A stretch of DNA of 64,000 nucleotides, from the NCBI RefSeq assembly GCF_050870875.2, contig NZ_CP194041.2:1116001-1180000 (forward strand), written 5' to 3'. Every line of letters starts with the position of its first letter. Positions within the stretch are counted from its first letter, which is position 1. Below, piece after piece: positions 9,101 to 17,275 of this stretch. Origin of the DNA: Agarivorans sp050870875. Lineage in GTDB: Bacteria > Pseudomonadota > Gammaproteobacteria > Enterobacterales > Celerinatantimonadaceae. A model generated the notes under the pieces. The model was not told where the DNA came from. It did no database searches and worked only from the letters and a program-made list of their open reading frames with translations. The position numbers were made by a program, and so were the translations under genes.

Positions 9101-9630
9101 AAGTTCTCCTTTGAGCAACGTTACAACGTTCTACAAAAGAGGGGCCTTTCTCCCGGCGGCGCTCACTTTCAGGGGGAGTCCAGCTTGCTAGTAAAGCCTG
9201 AACATCATGCTCCTCAAGTCCTGTGTTTGTTATAGGCCAGTCAGACAAAAGTCTCCTGTTAGCTGTAAAGCACCATGCTCTAAGTTCAACACGTTTATAC
9301 ATATAAATTTAGCACATTTATCCTAGACTGAGGCTGATTCAGCATCATTTTGGTGCTATTTATGGCTTGGATAATTGGCGTCAAAACAATAAATGCTTAA
9401 CCTGAATTAGGTGGTCAATGAATCGTCCATGATACTGCTATTTTTATTGCGGTCCAGATTGCTAAAATTAGATAAATATCTTTTATTTCTGTGTGTTACC
9501 CGTGATTGATGTTTTGAATATCAGTCGCAGGGCAGTGAACGCTTCGCTTAGTTAAGGGGGAACAGGCTTATTGCAAGCCTGCTGAGGAAGTACACAGAGG
9601 AGGATGACCGATAGTCTGAGCGACTACAGT
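9101..9630. other. Intergenic region, no supported gene
   Basis: About 530 bases between two minus-strand genes. An 84-codon minus-strand frame overlaps the start of the binding-protein gene and has no recognisable product. No hairpin terminator for hmuV was clearly seen on the minus strand. Confidence 0.5.
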
Positions 9631-10410
9631 TTAAATGATCACCGGAAAGCCATATTTGGGGTGGCGCATAATTTGTGGCTGATAATTAAATACCGTGCCA
9701 ATTTGTTGCTCGGTGAGCACTTGCTCAGGAGAGCCATCGCCACATATTTCACCTTGCTTTAATAATACGATTCGCTCGCAGTAACGTGAGGCAAGGTTGA
9801 GATCGTGCACCACACTGATCACCGTGGCACCTTGCTGGCTTAGTTTTGAGGCATGTTGCATCAAGGCTTGCTGGTGGTTTAAATCTAAGGCGCTGGTGGG
9901 CTCGTCTAAGAGTAAGATTTGTTGTTCTATTGGGGTGTCGGCGAGTTGCGCTGTGACGCGAGCATAGTGAACCCGCTGTTTTTCACCGCCCGATAGTTGC
10001 GGGTAGGGCGTATCGCGATAGTGCCAAATGTCCATCAATTCCAGTTGTTGTTCAACGATTTGTAGCTGCTGCTGGTGGCTTAATTTACTGTTGATTAAGC
10101 CGAGACTAACTACCTCGCTAACGCTAAAGGCAAAGCTTAAGGCTGAACTTTGCGGGAGTACCGCGAGATGGCGGCTTAATTCTGTGCGTCGCCAGTGTTT
10201 GCGTTGGCGTTGTAAAATACTGAGTATGCCGGTGGGGGCTTCAAGATCGCCAGAAATGAGCTTGAGTAGTGAGCTTTTACCTGCCCCATTAGAGCCCAAC
10301 AAGGCGGTATGTTGGGCTGGATAAAACGCCAGTGATAGGTCTTTAAAGAGTTGCTTTTTACCCAGAGTGAGACCGATGTTGCTGAGCTGTACGGTAGTTG
10401 AAAGAGTCAT
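9631..10410 (-). CDS. hmuV: Haem ABC transporter, ATP-binding protein
   Basis: HmuV (HutD in Vibrio) is the ATPase of the inner-membrane haem importer. The 259-residue product has Walker A GSNGAGKSSLL, signature LSGGEKQRVHYAR, Walker B ILLLDEPTSALD and the switch histidine in VVHDLNLA. The ATG at 10410 lies seven bases after the permease stop and gives the usual family length. A longer in-frame extension inside the permease gene is unlikely to be translated. It is the last gene of a minus-strand operon tonB-exbB-exbD-hmuT-hmuU-hmuV. Confidence 0.95.
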   Translation of the reverse strand: MTLSTTVQLSNIGLTLGKKQLFKDLSLAFYPAQHTALLGSNGAGKSSLLKLISGDLEAPTGILSILQRQRKHWRRTELSRHLAVLPQSSALSFAFSVSEVVSLGLINSKLSHQQQLQIVEQQLELMDIWHYRDTPYPQLSGGEKQRVHYARVTAQLADTPIEQQILLLDEPTSALDLNHQQALMQHASKLSQQGATVISVVHDLNLASRYCERIVLLKQGEICGDGSPEQVLTEQQIGTVFNYQPQIMRHPKYGFPVII

Positions 10411-10417
10411 AGTCGTC

Positions 10418-11485
10418 CTAGGCAATGCGTTGCCGCTGTTGTAACAGCAAGAATATGAAGAAGGGCGCGCCAACCAGTGCGGTCACGATGCCTACGGGGA
10501 GCTCAGCAGGACTAATGATCATCCGTGAAATAAGATCCGCCATTAACAATAGTGCTGCGCCGAGTAAGCCGCTAAAAGGAATGAGTTGTTGGTGGTTGGG
10601 CCCAAGTAACATTCTCACTAAATGGGGAACCACTAAGCCGACAAAACCAATTAAGCCGGATACCGACACTGCAATCCCCACTCCCAGCGCGGTAAAGAAG
10701 ATCAGTTGACTCTTGAGTTTTTGTACATCGATGCCTAGGTGGCCAGCTTCTGCTTCGCCTAATAATAGTGCGTTTAAGGCCTTGGCTTTGCGGCAAAACA
10801 CTACCGTGAGTATGGTCAAGGTAATAAAAGCCAATAAGATATTATTCCAGCTGGCTCCCGCCAGTGATCCCATTTGCCACAGGCTCAAGTCGCGTAGCAT
10901 TTGATCGTTAGCCAAATAGCTTAATAGGCCGATCCCAGCACCAGAAAGCGCACCAATGGCGATGCCCGCTAATAACATCATGACCACCGAAGTCCCATTG
11001 GCTGTTGTCCCCAAGCGATAAACCAAGATAGTGGTGATAAAGCCGCCGACAAAGGCAAACAGTGGTATTGCCAGACTACTCACCACGTTTGGGAGCTGCC
11101 AATCTAATAGACTCAGCAGCACAATGGCTATGGCAGCGCCAGCAGCACTGCCGCTTGAGACGCCAATAATACCGGGGTCGGCTAAAGGATTACGAAATAA
11201 GCCCTGCATGACCGCGCCGCACATGGCTAAAATAGCTCCCACGGCGATGCATAACAGGGTGCGCGGTAGGCGGATACCGGTGATCACTAGTTGGTAGTGA
11301 GCTGGAGCATCTGAATGCAGAGAAAAAGGCACTAAAGCTCTTAAAGCGTCTGCCACGGGAATGCTCATCGGCCCTTGAGTGACAGACAACAAGCCTGCGG
11401 CAATGAGTAACAGTAAGGAGGCCAACATAAACCAGCGAGACAAGCTGATTTTGGGGGAGACCGACTTTGGCGAAAATAGCGACAT
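10418..11485 (-). CDS. hmuU: Haem ABC transporter, permease
   Basis: HmuU (HutC) is a FecCD-type permease that forms the inner-membrane haem channel with HmuV. The 355-residue product has about ten membrane segments and the conserved GAVMQGLFRNPLADPGIIG and GLVVPHLVRMLLGPNH motifs, the second of which contacts the ATPase. I favour the ATG at 11485 because AAGGTTG lies upstream and the length matches the family. An upstream ATG at 11533 is also in frame. It sits between hmuT and hmuV. Confidence 0.94.
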   Translation of the reverse strand: MSLFSPKSVSPKISLSRWFMLASLLLLIAAGLLSVTQGPMSIPVADALRALVPFSLHSDAPAHYQLVITGIRLPRTLLCIAVGAILAMCGAVMQGLFRNPLADPGIIGVSSGSAAGAAIAIVLLSLLDWQLPNVVSSLAIPLFAFVGGFITTILVYRLGTTANGTSVVMMLLAGIAIGALSGAGIGLLSYLANDQMLRDLSLWQMGSLAGASWNNILLAFITLTILTVVFCRKAKALNALLLGEAEAGHLGIDVQKLKSQLIFFTALGVGIAVSVSGLIGFVGLVVPHLVRMLLGPNHQQLIPFSGLLGAALLLMADLISRMIISPAELPVGIVTALVGAPFFIFLLLQQRQRIA

Positions 11486-11557
11486 TAATACAACCTTGTA
11501 AAGGTTAAATAGCGAGTAATTGAGCTTATACATTCAGCTCTGTTTATATTATTGGGC

Positions 11558-12424
11558 TTATTGTAGGCGTTGGCTTAGCCGTGTTGCTTGTTCTAAGCTT
11601 GCTAAACCTAAGCCACCAATTAGTGCATGTCCATCAATCGCATAAATTGCGAGCTGTTGTCCAGCGGGCGTCGCCGCTAATACCGGAAAACTATCAATTA
11701 CACCTTGTGGCCCACCGAGGGCGTCTAAACTTCGTTGGCTAAATAATAACAGTTCTGGTTGCAAGGCTAAAATGGCTTCGTTCGAGAGCGGTTTGTAGCT
11801 GTTAATATGCGGTTTTGCAAGGTTTACTGCACCAGCCAGTTCGATGATGCTATTGGCGGCTGTGTGATCTCCCGCCGCCATTAGTTTTTTGCCATCGTGG
11901 CTGATGAAAAATAAGCTATTGAGTTGGCGAGCAGTTTTAGCTTGTTGTTTTAAGTGGCTAATTTGTTGTTTTAGTTTGGCTTGTAGCTGTTGCCCTTGTT
12001 GCGGATGGCCTAATAATTCTGCGAGTTGGACTATCCGTTGCTCGAGGCCAGCGATAGTCGCTTCACTATTTAAACGATGTACTGCAATTCCAGCTTGCTG
12101 CAATTGAAGCAAGCTACTTTCGGGCCCCATTTCATCACTGCCAATTAAACCATCTAGACCTAAAGCGAGTAAGGCTTCGGCGCTGAGTTGGCGATGATAA
12201 CCAACCACCGGTAGCTTAAGCCGAGGTGGCAGGTCACTGGTTGAATCTACTGCTACCAGTTGTTTCTCAGCGCCAAGGGCTATCACTATTTCGGTAATGT
12301 TAGCACCAGCACTCACCACGTGTTTTAGTGGCGACTCTGCAACGCTGATTGACGAGTAGAATAGGCTCGCGATAGTTAGGCAGAATAGCGGTGAAAGAAA
12401 GCGCAAAGGTTGATGCTTAATCAT
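11558..12424 (-). CDS. hmuT: Haem ABC transporter, periplasmic binding protein
   Basis: HmuT (HutB) carries haem from the outer-membrane receptor to HmuUV. The 288-residue protein has a signal peptide and a cluster-A-type binding protein fold: AGANITEIVIALGAEKQLV near residue 40, then VGYHRQLSAEALLALGLDGL, matching haem-binding proteins in which the tyrosine of GYHR binds the haem iron. Its start overlaps the exbD end by eight bases, so translation is probably coupled. Confidence 0.94.
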   Translation of the reverse strand: MIKHQPLRFLSPLFCLTIASLFYSSISVAESPLKHVVSAGANITEIVIALGAEKQLVAVDSTSDLPPRLKLPVVGYHRQLSAEALLALGLDGLIGSDEMGPESSLLQLQQAGIAVHRLNSEATIAGLEQRIVQLAELLGHPQQGQQLQAKLKQQISHLKQQAKTARQLNSLFFISHDGKKLMAAGDHTAANSIIELAGAVNLAKPHINSYKPLSNEAILALQPELLLFSQRSLDALGGPQGVIDSFPVLAATPAGQQLAIYAIDGHALIGGLGLASLEQATRLSQRLQ

Positions 12425-12839
12425 GTTTTTTTTCCATTAAAATTTGAGTGGTCTCTATCTTGAGTTGTTGTAATAATTCAAGCAATTTGAGCAATTGTTC
12501 GACTGGAACTTGGCGCTCGCTGGCGAGGCTGGTATGAGCCAAAGGTTGTTGTTGGCTCTGCTGTTTTAAGGCAGCGGCAAAGGTTTGAAAGTTTTGATAA
12601 CGTTGTTGTCCAAGCCCCCATTTAGGTGATTCCGCAAATAGACTCAACTGTAGCTCGGCGGGTTGCTTTGCAGCTTGGGGCTGTGCTTGTTCGGTTTGTG
12701 GCAGGTTCATCTTCATCTGATAAACCCGAGAGTTTGCCGTGAGCAGCAGAAACACCAATACAATGAAGATAATGTCTAATAGGGCTGTTAGGTCCGGCAT
12801 CATGCTGAAGCCACTATTTTTTTGTTCTATACGGATCAT
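12417..12839 (-). CDS. exbD: TonB-system biopolymer transport protein ExbD
   Basis: ExbD is part of the proton-driven motor that energises TonB. The 140-residue protein has a short cytoplasmic N-terminus and one membrane helix with the essential aspartate in LTALLDIIFIVLVF near residue 22, followed by a periplasmic domain. It overlaps exbB by four bases and hmuT by eight. Its place between haem genes suggests a motor dedicated to haem uptake, as with the Vibrio TonB1 system. Confidence 0.94.
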   Translation of the reverse strand: MIRIEQKNSGFSMMPDLTALLDIIFIVLVFLLLTANSRVYQMKMNLPQTEQAQPQAAKQPAELQLSLFAESPKWGLGQQRYQNFQTFAAALKQQSQQQPLAHTSLASERQVPVEQLLKLLELLQQLKIETTQILMEKKHD

Positions 12840-13555
12840 GCGGGGCTCTGAAGTTCGGGTTGAAAGGCCGCAAGGGTTTTTGCATCGTCGGCAAGGGTAT
12901 CGACACCTTCAATCATCAAGTTGGCTTGATTGATCATTGTTTCCAGTTGGTGCACGATTTGATCCTTCCACAAACTCAAAGCATGCGCAAAGGCAAGTGC
13001 GGGAACCGTCACCATTAAGCCTGCTGCGGTGGTATACATCGCTGTCCCAAGGCCTTGTGCTAGCATTGCTGGGTTAATTGCTTGCTCGGTACTGGCCAGA
13101 ACATCGAACATCTCAATTAAGCCAAGCACGGTGCCGAGTAAGCCGAGTAAGGGACTAATTAGCGCTAGAATGTGTAAGGCTTTGAGACCTCGAGAGAGTT
13201 TTTGTTGCTGTTGGCGTAACCAAACGGCTGCTATTTCCTCACGAAGTGTCTTGCTTTGATGACGATGAACCAGCAATAGGCAAATTGCTTTGCGGGCGAG
13301 GCTACGAGATTGGGAAAAACAGCGAGCTCCTGGCTGGCAGGACGTTTGATTATTGACCAGCAGGTGAGTGGCTAATTGTAACCAATTTCGTTGATAGTTA
13401 CTGAGTTGCACCGTGGCTAAGCTGATCACTCGTTCGGCAATGATTGCGCAGGCGAGTATTGAACAGGCGATGATTGGCCAACGTAAGTCGCCGAGCTGGT
13501 CTGCGGTGATGATTTGGCTAAAAGCCGTTAGTTTATCCATAGAGAATATTTGCAT
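12836..13555 (-). CDS. exbB: TonB-system proton channel ExbB
   Basis: ExbB forms the inner-membrane proton channel with ExbD. The 239-residue protein has three membrane segments. The family motif is around LISPLLGLLGTVLGLIEMF in the second segment, and GLMVTVPALAFAHAL is in the third. It starts four bases after the tonB stop and overlaps exbD, so it belongs to the same operon. Its length suits ExbB better than TolQ-type paralogues of cell division, and the context supports that. Confidence 0.94.
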   Translation of the reverse strand: MQIFSMDKLTAFSQIITADQLGDLRWPIIACSILACAIIAERVISLATVQLSNYQRNWLQLATHLLVNNQTSCQPGARCFSQSRSLARKAICLLLVHRHQSKTLREEIAAVWLRQQQQKLSRGLKALHILALISPLLGLLGTVLGLIEMFDVLASTEQAINPAMLAQGLGTAMYTTAAGLMVTVPALAFAHALSLWKDQIVHQLETMINQANLMIEGVDTLADDAKTLAAFQPELQSPA

Positions 13556-13559
13556 AGGG

Positions 13560-14417
13560 TCAACTTAATTTAAATTTAATCGGAATAAATACGCGAGACA
13601 TTTGCGCTTGACCGTCAATCACTAGTGGCTTAAAGGGCCATTGTTGAACGGCGTTTAATGCGGCTTGGTCGAGGCTACTAATGCCTGAGCTAGTGCTTAT
13701 TTCCCGCTTGATTTGCCGTCCTTTAGGGTCTAACCAAACTTCCACTATCACTTTGCCCTGCTGTCCGCGTTTTTTTGCCAAGCGTGGATAGACCGGGGCT
13801 TTCGGTGGATGGGCAAATTGTGGCTGGCTATTGAGTCTTGGTAGTTGTGCTAGACCTTGTTGCGGACTCGGTTTCGAGCGGCTCGATTGTTGCGGTATTC
13901 CTGAGGTGGTTTGAGTTAATTGCTCAGCCTCTGGTATTAATTTGTTAGGGTTAGTGCGCTGCTGATTAACTGGCTTTGCTTTGGGGTGAGTTGTGGGCAG
14001 AGGCGTCTTTTTAGTTTGTTGCGGTTGCGCTGCTTGGGTTTGGCGGACGGCGTGAAGCAGTGCGTCTGTTGGGGGCTGTTTTTCATGCTCAACGATTCCT
14101 ATCGATTTAGTTGGTGTCGTTTGGGGTTTAGGCTTGCGCTTTGGTTTTTGAGCGGGGGGCGGAGATAACTCGCTCTGCATCACCGACTGAGGAGGATGTT
14201 CGACCAGAGCTTGGGCGACATCTGGCTCGCCTATAAAAGGAGCTTCAGCTTGCTCTGGCGCATTCAATATTTTGGTACTAATACTGATTCCATCGACCTT
14301 CGATGCCACAATGTCGCCACTACTATTTAGTTGCAGAGGGCTTGGTGAAGGTTTAAGTAATATAAAATAGGCGTGGATAGCAGCGGATAGCGCGATCGCG
14401 ATAGTTAACTTTCCCAT
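13560..14417 (-). CDS. tonB: Energy transducer TonB
   Basis: TonB spans the periplasm and transmits energy to outer-membrane receptors. The 285-residue protein begins with one membrane anchor containing the Ser-x3-His pattern (SAAIH) needed for coupling to ExbB. A long Pro/Lys/Gln-rich spacer follows, and then the C-terminal domain (YPRLAKKRGQQGKVIVEVWL and QWPFKPLVI). As the first gene of the haem operon it is transcribed away from hutX. The shared 172-bp intergenic region holds a Fur box, so iron repression is very likely. Confidence 0.95.
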   Translation of the reverse strand: MGKLTIAIALSAAIHAYFILLKPSPSPLQLNSSGDIVASKVDGISISTKILNAPEQAEAPFIGEPDVAQALVEHPPQSVMQSELSPPPAQKPKRKPKPQTTPTKSIGIVEHEKQPPTDALLHAVRQTQAAQPQQTKKTPLPTTHPKAKPVNQQRTNPNKLIPEAEQLTQTTSGIPQQSSRSKPSPQQGLAQLPRLNSQPQFAHPPKAPVYPRLAKKRGQQGKVIVEVWLDPKGRQIKREISTSSGISSLDQAALNAVQQWPFKPLVIDGQAQMSRVFIPIKFKLS

Positions 14418-14485
14418 CTATTTTTATTCCGCTATTGCCCTCAATTAAGCAACAGAATATCGATAAAACAAATTCAAGTAAATAC

Positions 14486-14505
14486 AAATGATAATGATTT
14501 GCATT
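14486..14505. promoter_or_regulatory. Fur box between tonB and hutX
   Basis: The sequence AAATGATAATGATTTGCATT closely matches the Fur consensus built on GATAAT repeats. Its central position between divergent tonB and hutX suggests that one site represses both haem operons under iron sufficiency. This is inferred from the motif. Confidence 0.85.
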
Positions 14506-14589
14506 CGATTGATGATTGGGTTAAGGTGGTTATATTGTTGTTAAGCGGACGGTCGCGTTTGCTTAGTCAGTGGTCGATAGGAGAGTTAA

Positions 14590-15102
14590 ATGACGCTATC
14601 TGTAGTAGACGTGCTTGAGCAGTATCCAGATTTAAGTGTGGCTCAATTAGCCCAGAAAGCTCAATCTAGTGAAGCAGAAGTTGTCGCCCATTTGCCTGAA
14701 CATATGGCATGTTGGTTAGTCACTGAACAATTACAATGGTTACTCTATGATTTGCCGAGTTGGGGACCATTAACCACAATTATTCAGATTGCGGGTTCAG
14801 TTTTTGAAATTAAGGATAGTTTTCCTGCGGGGAAATTGGGTCATGGTTATTACAATTTAATGGACAAGCAAAGCCACTTACATGGTCATCTTAAGTTAGA
14901 AAACATCGCTCAGGTGGCCTTAGTGAGTAAACCTTTGCGCGGTACAGAAAGTTATTGCTTCCAATTTTTTGATGATAGGGGAGACACCATTTTTAAGGTG
15001 TACTTGGGGCGTGACCGTAAGCGAGTCTTATTCGCCAATCAAGTGGAACGTTTTGAGTTATTAAAGCAAAAAATGGCTGTGAAAGAAGTAGAGGATTGCT
15101 AG
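14590..15102 (+). CDS. hutX: Cytosolic haem utilisation protein HutX
   Basis: HutX (ChuX/HuvX family) is a cytoplasmic haem carrier that passes haem to HutZ. The 170-residue product matches the family length and contains the characteristic motifs around HGYYNLMD and HGHLKLENIAQVALVS. An AGGAGAG ribosome-binding site precedes the ATG. It is followed directly by hutZ, whose GTG start overlaps the hutX stop codon. The usual third gene of this set, hutW (a radical SAM enzyme), is absent from the window. Confidence 0.93.
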   Translation: MTLSVVDVLEQYPDLSVAQLAQKAQSSEAEVVAHLPEHMACWLVTEQLQWLLYDLPSWGPLTTIIQIAGSVFEIKDSFPAGKLGHGYYNLMDKQSHLHGHLKLENIAQVALVSKPLRGTESYCFQFFDDRGDTIFKVYLGRDRKRVLFANQVERFELLKQKMAVKEVEDC

Positions 15103-15626
15103 TGAGCAGTGACAAGAGTGAGAAACAGCAGCGTTTGGCCTCGCGTTTAGGGCCTGAAATCGCAGAGTTTATCGAACAACAGCAGAGTTTAATACTGGCT
15201 TCTCAGGGGGAAGATGGTTTCCCTCACAATTCGTATTCGCCGTTTGTTTTTTATCAGGCAGAATTTTTTGTTTTTATTAGCGACATCTCCAAACATGCTC
15301 ACTATTTACGTGCGCATGAAAAAGCCGCGCTAATGTTGATTGAAGATGAGACGAGCTCTCAGCAAATTTATGCCCGTAAACGCTTGAGCTATGAAGTGAT
15401 TGCGCAACAAGTCGATGCTGAGCCCAGAGAGCAAGTGCTGGACTTATTAGCCAAACGCCATGGCGATATTGTCGAAAATCTTCGTCAGTTAAGTGATTTT
15501 AAGTTATTTCGTTTAACGCCGATTAACGGACGTTATGTAAAAGGATTTGGTCAAGCTTTTGATATTAAAGGTTATGACGATGTCGATTTTGTGCACTTGA
15601 AGGAAGGGCACAAAAAGCGAGCTTAA
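15102..15626 (+). CDS. hutZ: Haem utilisation protein HutZ (HugZ family)
   Basis: HutZ binds and degrades haem to release iron in the cytoplasm. It has a split-barrel fold related to pyridoxamine-phosphate oxidases. The 174-residue product shows the family pattern ASQGEDGFPHNSYSPF and the C-terminal GRYVKGFGQAF with its haem-linked region. I place the start at the GTG overlapping the hutX TAG, preceded by GAGG, and not at a TTG six bases earlier. The first hairpin terminator of the 139-bp array lies about 100 bases downstream and probably ends this transcript. Confidence 0.92.
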   Translation: MSSDKSEKQQRLASRLGPEIAEFIEQQQSLILASQGEDGFPHNSYSPFVFYQAEFFVFISDISKHAHYLRAHEKAALMLIEDETSSQQIYARKRLSYEVIAQQVDAEPREQVLDLLAKRHGDIVENLRQLSDFKLFRLTPINGRYVKGFGQAFDIKGYDDVDFVHLKEGHKKRA

Positions 15627-15690
15627 GGGCTCGTGGTTTACACCCGGGGTATAGCTGCCCCTGTACGTAAGTACTCTCTCCACACTCAGC

Positions 15691-16830
15691 GCAAGCTGAA
15701 ACATTAGGTCTAATTAGACTAGAGCGGCACAACATTTCGTGCCGCTTTTTTTATGTTTTAAATTAGTGTGACGACTCGACCTATTTTGCGGCGAGAACCA
15801 AAGTGGAGGCTCTCCGCCATTGATGCAGCGCAAGCTGAAACATTAGGTCTAATTGGACTAGAGCGGCACAACATTTCGTGCCGCTTTTTTTATGTTTTAA
15901 ATTAGTGTGACGACTCGACCTATTTTGCGGCGAGAACCAAAGTGGAGGCTCTCCGCCATTGATGCAGCGCAAGCTGAAACATTAGGTCTAATTGGACTAG
16001 AGCGGCACAACATTTCGTGCCGCTTTTTTTATGTTTAAAATCAGTATGACGACCCGCTCCATTTTGCGGTGAGAACCAAAGTGAAGGCTCTCCGCCATTG
16101 ATGCAGCGCAAGCTGAAACATTAAGTCTAATTAGACTAGAGCGGCACAACATTTCGTGCCGCTTTTTTTATGTTTTAAATTAGTGTGACGACTCGACCTA
16201 TTTTGCGGCGAGAACCAAAGTGGAGGCTCTCCGCCATTGATGCAGCGCAAGCTGAAACATTAGGTCTAATTGGACTAGAGCGGCACAACATTTCGTGCCG
16301 CTTTTTTTATGTTTTAAATTAGTGTGACGACTCGACCTATTTTGCGGCGAGAACCAAAGTGGAGGCTCTCCGCCATTGATGCAGCGCAAGCTGAAACATT
16401 AGGTCTAATTGGACTAGAGCGGCACAACATTTCGTGCCGCTTTTTTTATGTTTAAAATCAGTATGACGACCCGCTCCATTTTGCGGTGAGAACCAAAGTG
16501 AAGGCTCTCCGCCATTGATGCAGCGCAAGCTGAAACATTAAGTCTAATTAGACTAGAGCGGCACAACATTTCGTGCCGCTTTTTTTATGTTTTAAATTAG
16601 TGTGACGACTCGACCTATTTTGCGGCGAGAACCAAAGTGGAGGCTCTCCGCCATTGATGCAGCGCAAGCTGAAACATTAGGTCTAATTAGACTAGAGCGG
16701 CACAACATTTCGTGCCGCTTTTTTTATGTTTTAAATTAGTGTGACGACTCGACCTATTTTGCGGCGAGAACCAAAGTGAAGGCTCTCCGCCATTGATGCA
16801 GTGCAAGCTGAAACATTAGGTCTGATTAGA
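15691..16830. repeat. 139-bp tandem repeat array: 8 units plus a partial ninth
   Basis: Unit starts (GCAAGCTGAAACATTA or a close variant) fall at 15691, 15830, 15969, 16108, 16247, 16386, 16525, 16664 and 16803, exactly 139 bases apart. Each of the first eight units contains the hairpin GCGGCAC-loop-GTGCCGC followed by seven T, and the sequence GTCTAATTAGAC or a one-base variant. Units 2-4 and 5-7 carry the same variants in the same order, giving a 417-bp higher-order duplication. The ninth unit decays after about 28 bases. The units contain no sustained coding frame. The array begins where the hutXZ terminator should lie, so it probably grew by duplication of that terminator region. Confidence 0.95.
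15723..15752 (+). terminator. Intrinsic terminator of hutXZ (first of eight copies)
   Basis: Perfect 7-bp GC-rich stem GCGGCAC / GTGCCGC with an 8-base loop, followed by T7. Copies recur every 139 bases at 15862, 16001, 16140, 16279, 16418, 16557 and 16696. Any read-through transcript from hutXZ would meet all eight in series. Confidence 0.93.
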
Positions 16831-17275
16831 CCGTGGCACAGAACGGAATACCGATTTTATTTCTTGAATGTATGTAAACGATAGGCTTGTTCTGGTGACT
16901 TTGTAAATGATTCTTGCCATTCACGCTATATCTGTCGATTCCCTATTCTTCTGATAGGCCGCTGTTCATTATAAAATAAAATACCGTTTCATTTTTTAGG
17001 TTGGATACGTTTTATATTGATTTGTGATCCACTTGCTATGCAGAATAAGCGCCTTTGGCTTGCTGAACGTGAGCCATCGTTGTGGTGAAGGGGAGTGATT
17101 GCTTGATGAACGTCTTATCTGCTTGAAGATAATCAAGTACTAGGCTTTGTTTTAGTGCTAAAAATTTGTAAAAAAAACGCGATTAAATTGGCTAGAGTGA
17201 AGGAGGCATTCCATAATGTACTTATTCGCTTGGCTAAGTGATGGATAATAAAACTATGGATAAATGGAATTGCAT
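16831..17275. other. Intergenic region before a chemoreceptor gene
   Basis: About 445 A/T-rich bases with no gene. It should contain the chemoreceptor promoter. I see no clear operator or sigma-28 site. Confidence 0.5.

Noticed and set aside
9048..9302. 84-codon minus-strand frame
   Set aside because: It overlaps the start of the binding-protein gene, has no family resemblance and no convincing ribosome-binding site.
15781..16528. Repeated 63-codon minus-strand frames in the tandem array
   Set aside because: They arise from the repeat unit in shifting frames, lack ribosome-binding sites and cross the terminator hairpins.
15691..16830. CRISPR-like array
   Set aside because: The 139-bp period has no variable spacers. 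Whole units repeat and contain terminators.
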